Shown one piece after another: positions 59,630-64,000 of a stretch of DNA of 64,000 nt. Under the pieces are notes generated by a model. That model was given only the letters and a program-made list of their open reading frames with translations, was not told the DNA's origin and ran no database searches. The translations under genes were made by a program, and so were the position numbers. Numbering within the stretch: position 1 is the first letter of the stretch; every line of letters begins with the position of its first letter. The stretch is from Belliella calami (GTDB lineage: Bacteria > Bacteroidota > Bacteroidia > Cytophagales > Cyclobacteriaceae): positions 310,001 through 374,000 of the forward strand of contig NZ_JAKZGS010000003.1 in NCBI RefSeq assembly GCF_022549695.1, read 5' to 3'.

Positions 59630-60190
59630 TTGTCTGACTCATTGGAGCATCACTATATTCAAAAAGCTAAGAATGGAGATCCTAAAGCTCTAGAATTGCT
59701 TTATAAGCATTTCTATGGCTATGCTATGAGTATAGCGCTAAGGTATTCGAATTCAAGGGACGAGGCTTGCGAGATTGTCAATGACAGTTTTATGAAGATG
59801 TTTGATAAAATAGGGCAGTACAAAGAAGAAAATTCTTTTAAAGCTTGGTTTAGAAGGATTCTGGTAAACACTTCAATTGATTATTACAGAAAAAATGTAA
59901 AGCATTTTGCTGTGATGGATATAGAGTCAGCAGAATTTGAAAGCTATAATCCTGAAATTATAGACCAGCTGTCCAAAGAAGATATTCTTGGGGTGTTAAG
60001 AAGTCTTCCTGAAATGCTTAGAATAGTATTTAATATGTACGAAATAGAAGGTTTTTCTCACAGTGAGGTTGCAGAGAAATTGGGAATTCCTGCAAGTACA
60101 TCAAGGACTTACCTTGCTAGGGCAAAGCATATACTTAGAGATAAAATCACAGTACTTAATCAAATTAACAATGAAGGAGCAGTTCGATAA
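59630..60190 (+). CDS. ECF-type RNA polymerase sigma factor
   Basis: A 186-residue sigma factor of the ECF class: region 2 (ALELLYKHFYGYAMSIALRY, DEACEIVNDSFMKMFDKI, SFKAWFRRILVNTSIDYYRK) and region 4 (LRSLPEMLRIVFNMYEIEGF, SHSEVAEKLGIPASTSRTYL). The start is TTG (MSDSLEHHYIQ). The following gene begins within its last codons (20-base overlap), which fits a coupled sigma/anti-sigma pair. Confidence 0.9.
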   Translation: MSDSLEHHYIQKAKNGDPKALELLYKHFYGYAMSIALRYSNSRDEACEIVNDSFMKMFDKIGQYKEENSFKAWFRRILVNTSIDYYRKNVKHFAVMDIESAEFESYNPEIIDQLSKEDILGVLRSLPEMLRIVFNMYEIEGFSHSEVAEKLGIPASTSRTYLARAKHILRDKITVLNQINNEGAVR

Positions 60191-61607
60191 GAAACTTGCA
60201 GACAAGATCAAAGACTCCTTTGCTAACCATACGGAGCCATATGATCCAAAACAATGGGAAAGGCTCTCATCGTTATATTTCAAACCAAGAACCAAGTCTA
60301 AGCCTATTTGGGGTTGGTTAGCCACTGGTATAGCAGCGAGTTTGGTGGTTGGCCTATTGGTTTTTTCTCAATTTAGCGGTCTTGAACCAATATTTGAGAA
60401 CGAACTGTCAATGTCAGATAGCGTCAAGCAAGATGATCAGGAAAGGAATGTATCAGAGAATTTAGCAATAAAAAAGGACTCAACCGATTCAGTAAACGAA
60501 AGCCTTGCCTTTTCTAAAAATAATGACCTACATAAACAACCAGAAGAGTTGTCCAACAAAGGTGTTGATGATAAAAGGTTTGATAAGAAAATTGAAGAAG
60601 CAAAATCTCAAGAAAATCTTATTGCTCAGGAGTCTAAGCAAAATATACAGGAGTCATTTCCGCCAAGTATTGTAAGGAAAACATTGGGGATGGAGTTCAA
60701 ACCAGAATTCACATTTGGACTACCACAAGTCGCAAAGATTGATTTGCGAAATGAGCCTGAGAGAAATGTGGCCGTTATCCCACAATTTGACCAGAAAAAT
60801 GTCGGTATTTTACCTGCAGACCAAAAAAATGCTTTTTTGGCAGATGATGTTGAAAATGCACAGCAAATCATCAATAACTGGCTTGCTGAAGTGAAAGTTG
60901 AGGAAGATGAAAAAATGAGTCCAAGAGGAGGGAATGATAAAGCAATGAGGCTGGGGGTAATTCTTGCTCCACAAACAATTTCAAACACTACCCAATCAAT
61001 GAACCTTGGGGCTGGAGTCTTGTCTGAATTTTCTTTCTCTAAGAGGTTGAAATTGGATGTGGGAGTTGCTTATGCGAGGCAAACTATCAACCCTTCTGTC
61101 AACAACGAAGTGAGGGGAATGAATAATGCTCAAAACTCAAGTGATGCATCAAGGTCTTTGTCTTTTGCCAGCAATTTTGTGAACGCTTCTTACGAATTGA
61201 GTTTTGGCCAGCTTGAAATCCCTCTTAATTTGAAATATAAATTATTAGATAACAAAGCGTCTGATTTTTATTTGATCACTGGTGTATCGAATATGGTCTA
61301 TATGAATCAAAAAAATGTAGGAACTTTCACAACAGCAAATTTTAACACTGCTGGATTGATGCAAGCTAATCAGACTGTTCAGACATTTAGTGAAACGGCC
61401 ACACCGAATACTGTAGATGGCGGAGATGAAATGAATATTGGGCAAATGCTGAATTTTTCTTTGGGGTATGAATACAGTCTGAAAAATGGGACATTTATCT
61501 CCTTAGAGCCTTTTTATAAATTGTCAGTGGGAGGACAGACATTTGTCAACCAACAGTTTGCAATAGGTGGATTAAATCTTCGAATGAATTTCCAATTAAA
61601 AAAGTAA
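60171..61607 (+). CDS. Anti-sigma-like, single-pass protein with C-terminal outer-membrane-type beta domain
   Basis: A 478-residue protein starting MKEQFDKKLADKIKDSFANH. A short cytoplasmic part (1-45) with an acidic WERLSSLY segment, one membrane helix (46-66), a long polar linker (about 70-250) and a C-terminal part with aromatic beta-strands (RLGVILAPQTISNTTQSMNL, FDVGV-type strands, ending FQLKK) like a PorT/OMP barrel. The gene overlaps the sigma gene, so the N-terminus may hold the sigma factor at the inner membrane. How one chain combines an inner-membrane helix with an outer-membrane-like domain is unusual. Confidence 0.75.
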   Translation: MKEQFDKKLADKIKDSFANHTEPYDPKQWERLSSLYFKPRTKSKPIWGWLATGIAASLVVGLLVFSQFSGLEPIFENELSMSDSVKQDDQERNVSENLAIKKDSTDSVNESLAFSKNNDLHKQPEELSNKGVDDKRFDKKIEEAKSQENLIAQESKQNIQESFPPSIVRKTLGMEFKPEFTFGLPQVAKIDLRNEPERNVAVIPQFDQKNVGILPADQKNAFLADDVENAQQIINNWLAEVKVEEDEKMSPRGGNDKAMRLGVILAPQTISNTTQSMNLGAGVLSEFSFSKRLKLDVGVAYARQTINPSVNNEVRGMNNAQNSSDASRSLSFASNFVNASYELSFGQLEIPLNLKYKLLDNKASDFYLITGVSNMVYMNQKNVGTFTTANFNTAGLMQANQTVQTFSETATPNTVDGGDEMNIGQMLNFSLGYEYSLKNGTFISLEPFYKLSVGGQTFVNQQFAIGGLNLRMNFQLKK

Positions 61608-61617
61608 TAAACAAATT

Positions 61618-62574
61618 ATGAAAGCAGTTAGAATACCTGTCATCCTTTTCTTGATGACATTGATGGCAGGAAGTTGTATCCAAGATGATGATTCGAACTA
61701 TGATAGGATAGTAGAGCGGGATAATAGGTTTCTGAAAGACTACCTTGAAAGAAACAATATCACGGCCATCGAAAATCAACTAGGCTATTATTATGAAAAG
61801 GTTGAATCAAATGATGTAGGAAATCAAATAGTCAATGATGACGTGCTAGGTATATATTATGAAATTAAAACAATTGATGGTCAATTGATCGAAAGCTATT
61901 TAGATGAATCAAAAAGTCCTAGAATCTTTAAACATAACGATGGAGGCTTAATTCCAAGGGTTATAAATTTCAACTCAGGCTTGGCAAAAGAAGGTGAGAC
62001 TTTTATGATTTATTCCCCCTCTTATTTAGCTTATCAAGAGTATGGCTTCCAGCAATTGATCATCCCAAATTCGAATTTGGTAATCAAAGTGAAATATGCT
62101 TTTGTTTTTAGTGAAGAAGATTTGATCGCTTTAGAAGATGATTTGATACAAAATTATTTAGAGGAAAAAGGGCTTGAAGGCTTTGAAAAGACTGAAGAAG
62201 GTCTCTATGTAAGAGTTCTGAACGCTGGAAAAGAAGGTGCAAAAGTTTCTGCAAAAGACAATATTGTACTTTTTGAGTTTGAAGTGAAGCAAATGTTGGG
62301 TGATAATTTGATTTCAAAATCAAACACTAATTCTCCAATTCAAATAAAGATTGGTGATCAAGGTAATTTAAGTTTCTTGAATTTAGGATTGATAGGTACC
62401 AAAGAAGATATGGAGTTTGAAATACTTTCTCCTTCAAAGCTTGCGTTCGGAGTTAGTCCACAAGTTTTTCCCTTTCAAATTAGACAAGATTTATTTAATA
62501 GGGGAGCTTTGAACGTAGCCGCAAGACCCTATGAACCAATTTATTTCAAAGCAAAAATTAAAGAAGTGAAGTAG
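61618..62574 (+). CDS. FKBP-type peptidyl-prolyl isomerase lipoprotein
   Basis: A 318-residue lipoprotein. The signal peptide ends in the lipobox AGSC (C20). Two FKBP-like halves follow: the first with DVLGIYYEIKTIDGQLIESY, MIYSPSYLAYQEYGFQQL, and the second with DNIVLFEFEVKQMLGDNLIS, EILSPSKLAFGVSPQ. Key FKBP active-site aromatics are partly missing, so folding-helper or chaperone use without strong isomerase activity is possible. It lies 10 bases after the anti-sigma-like gene in the same operon. Confidence 0.85.
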   Translation: MKAVRIPVILFLMTLMAGSCIQDDDSNYDRIVERDNRFLKDYLERNNITAIENQLGYYYEKVESNDVGNQIVNDDVLGIYYEIKTIDGQLIESYLDESKSPRIFKHNDGGLIPRVINFNSGLAKEGETFMIYSPSYLAYQEYGFQQLIIPNSNLVIKVKYAFVFSEEDLIALEDDLIQNYLEEKGLEGFEKTEEGLYVRVLNAGKEGAKVSAKDNIVLFEFEVKQMLGDNLISKSNTNSPIQIKIGDQGNLSFLNLGLIGTKEDMEFEILSPSKLAFGVSPQVFPFQIRQDLFNRGALNVAARPYEPIYFKAKIKEVK

Positions 62575-62582
62575 TTTTTTTG

Positions 62583-62631
62583 ACAGTCAGCAGGCATTTT
62601 CTTTTTAGAAAAAAAAGTGTCTGTTGACTGT
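62583..62631 (+). terminator. Terminator-like hairpin after the sigma-anti-sigma-FKBP operon
   Basis: ACAGTCAGCAG / CTGTTGACTGT, eleven pairs with one G-T, loop of 27 bases, then TATTAGTTTTTATATC. Located just after the FKBP stop. Confidence 0.6.
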
Positions 62632-62863
62632 TATTAGTTTTTATATCCCCTCAATTTCTCAATAAAGTCATCTTTACAGTTTATTGAAATTATATTTTGT
62701 AATTCAAATGAGGGCTTTTGAAGAATACTTGCAATACTAAGGCTTTAAAGTTTCACTAATATAAAACTAGCAGAGAGTCCTATTCATTTTTATTTCAAGC
62801 CCAATTTGTTTTGTGGTTTACTTTGCTCAAATTTGTTTAAGTATAAACCCAAACAATAGAGAT

Positions 62864-63772
62864 ATGAGTTTTCTTTTTGACAGCTTTAGAGGCTGGAAAC
62901 AATATTGCGAAAATAATCACCTTGAGCTTTTTGAGGCGGTCATTGAATATGAGACCACTCAAAAAGGGAAAGATGAGCAAACTATTTGGGATGGCCTTCA
63001 GAATGCCTATGAAGTCATGAAAGATGCAGTAGAGACTGGCCTCAATGAAGAGATGACTTCCAGATCAGGTATGATAAACAATGGGGCAAAAAAAGTTTAT
63101 AAACATCCTGTTGCAGTTTTATCCCCTGAATTCCAAAAGTTGATTTCACGAGCATTGGCAGCCAAGGAAGTGAACTCATGCATGGGCAGAGTAGTGGCAG
63201 CACCTACTGCTGGCGCTTCTGGGATTCTTCCAGGCACGCTCTACACCCTTCAGGAAATTCATGGATTTGAAGATAGAAAAATCCTAGAGGGACTTTTGGT
63301 CGGTGCCGGAATTGCTTTGATCATTGAGGAAAAAGCAAGTTTGGCAGGAGCTGTAGGAGGTTGTCAAGCTGAGACGGGTTCTGCTGCCGCGATGGCAGCT
63401 GGAGCAATGGTTTACTGTCTCGGAGGGCCAATAGACCAAGTTTTTAATGCAGTGGCTATCACCATTCAATGCATGCTAGGTTTGGTGTGTGATCCAGTAG
63501 CTGGCCTAGTAGAAGTTCCCTGTGTGGTAAGAAACGCAAGTGCAGCAGCGATTGCCAACAGTTCTGCACAAATAGCACTCGCAGATGTGAGTTCTGTGAT
63601 TCCGGTAGATGAATGTATTGAAGCTATGGGAGAAATAGGTTCAAGTATGGAGAGCAAATATAAGGAGACTGCTATGGGTGGGTTGGCTGCTACGATTACA
63701 GGTCAAAGTATTTCAAAAAGGGTTTTGATCCAGGATATTGAAATGCTACCAGATGAGGATTCACCCCAATAG
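62864..63772 (+). CDS. sdaAA: L-serine ammonia-lyase, iron-sulfur dependent, alpha subunit
   Basis: A 302-residue subunit: MSFLFDSFRGWKQYCENNHL, EEMTSRSGMINNGAKKVYKH, NSCMGRVVAAPTAGASGILP, GAVGGCQAETGSAAAMAAGA and MLGLVCDPVAGLVEVPCVVR. The cysteines bind the 4Fe-4S cluster that activates serine for elimination to pyruvate. The beta subunit gene is not in the window. A frame extending 17 codons upstream is open but the ATG here is the usual start. Its 3' end overlaps the next, convergent gene by 12 bases. Confidence 0.93.
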   Translation: MSFLFDSFRGWKQYCENNHLELFEAVIEYETTQKGKDEQTIWDGLQNAYEVMKDAVETGLNEEMTSRSGMINNGAKKVYKHPVAVLSPEFQKLISRALAAKEVNSCMGRVVAAPTAGASGILPGTLYTLQEIHGFEDRKILEGLLVGAGIALIIEEKASLAGAVGGCQAETGSAAAMAAGAMVYCLGGPIDQVFNAVAITIQCMLGLVCDPVAGLVEVPCVVRNASAAAIANSSAQIALADVSSVIPVDECIEAMGEIGSSMESKYKETAMGGLAATITGQSISKRVLIQDIEMLPDEDSPQ

Positions 63773-64000
63773 TTGGTCTACAAACGGAATGGATAAAATG
63801 TGCTGTATAGAAGCCGACAATGTCAATGCCCATATCAAAGCACTAATAAACATATAAGTAAATACTTTCCTTTTCTCAACTCGAAAAGCAATCATGATAA
63901 TCGTTCCCCCAACTGGGGTCAGGAGAATAGGTGTGATAGTTGCGATTCCGATAGGCCCAAATTTTTGCCAAATTTTGACAATTCTTCTGTTCTTCTTCGA
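63761..64000 (-). CDS. Membrane protein, C-terminal part, 5' end beyond the window
   Basis: Seventy-nine residues of the C-terminus can be read: KKNRRIVKIWQKFGPIGIAT, ITPILLTPVGGTIIMIAF, then VFTYMFISALIWALTLSASI, with two to three hydrophobic helices and a short end DQLLG. It resembles the C-terminal half of small polytopic proteins of the DedA/VTT or small multidrug-export type, but the visible part is too short for a family call. It overlaps the sdaAA stop region by 12 bases. Confidence 0.7.
   Translation of the reverse strand, partial: SKKNRRIVKIWQKFGPIGIATITPILLTPVGGTIIMIAFRVEKRKVFTYMFISALIWALTLSASIQHILSIPFVDQLLG

Overview
The window looks like a chromosome segment of a Bacteroidota bacterium, most likely order Cytophagales (Cyclobacteriaceae / Algoriphagus-like; an inference from gene content, not a database match). 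The supporting signs are promoters of the TAnnTTTG type, an almost complete lack of Shine-Dalgarno sequences except before rpsU, a long NusB, DUF1573/YbbR/YajC/CoaE gene order, leucine dehydrogenase, an ECF sigma/anti-sigma pair with an outer-membrane-type C-terminus, and many small lipoproteins. Most of the window is housekeeping DNA in short operons on both strands.

Layout. 1-6.3 kb: the 3'-truncated end of a DUF4143 ATPase gene, then an envelope glycosylation group (flippase-like YbhN protein, polyprenyl-phosphate glycosyltransferase, two GT39 transferases). 6.3-11.3 kb: hpf, xerC, a 125-bp tandem repeat block, rpsU with a very strong SD, atpC-atpD, an NlpC/P60 lipoprotein. 11.4-17.9 kb: TPR lipoprotein, the coaE-ybbR-yajC-DUF1573-ytxH-nusB operon (minus strand) and leucine dehydrogenase. 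18-26.3 kb: an MsbA-like ABC exporter, an ABC-F ATPase, AlkD, MarC, SerC-like aminotransferase, aroQ.

26.3-35 kb is the accessory part. aroQ and xerD, which are commonly close neighbours in this phylum, are separated here by about 8.7 kb of short, mostly single-gene units: small membrane proteins of one repeated family, lipoproteins, a YhcG/DUF1016 nuclease, a SIMPL pseudogene with two in-frame TGA codons, an IS1182-type transposase remnant, DinD flanked by a 234-bp direct repeat, and a RelE/ParE-type toxin-antitoxin pair. Two of the genes are followed by diverged copies of a structured noncoding element whose apical hairpin is conserved while the lower stem changes in a compensated way. That resembles the recombination sites of gene cassettes, and it lies next to a tyrosine recombinase gene. 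I regard this cassette-like locus as the most interesting part of the window; the cassette interpretation is a hypothesis.

35-64 kb returns to core functions: xerD, pyrD, ftsK, lolA, pyrF, DUF2851, a NeuD-like acetyltransferase, tRNA hydroxylase TrhO, uridine phosphorylase, a TPR histidine kinase with its LuxR-type regulator, a TonB-receptor-like barrel, rnhA, a TrmN6-like methyltransferase, a saccharopine dehydrogenase-like enzyme, cdd, an esterase, lipA, OsmC, the sigma/anti-sigma/FKBP operon, sdaA, and the 3' part of a membrane protein gene at the right edge. A diverged intergenic repeat of about 145 bp with a paired ATCCGC/GCGGAT core occurs three times (23.7, 36.9 and 44.6 kb). No tRNA, rRNA or CRISPR array was seen.
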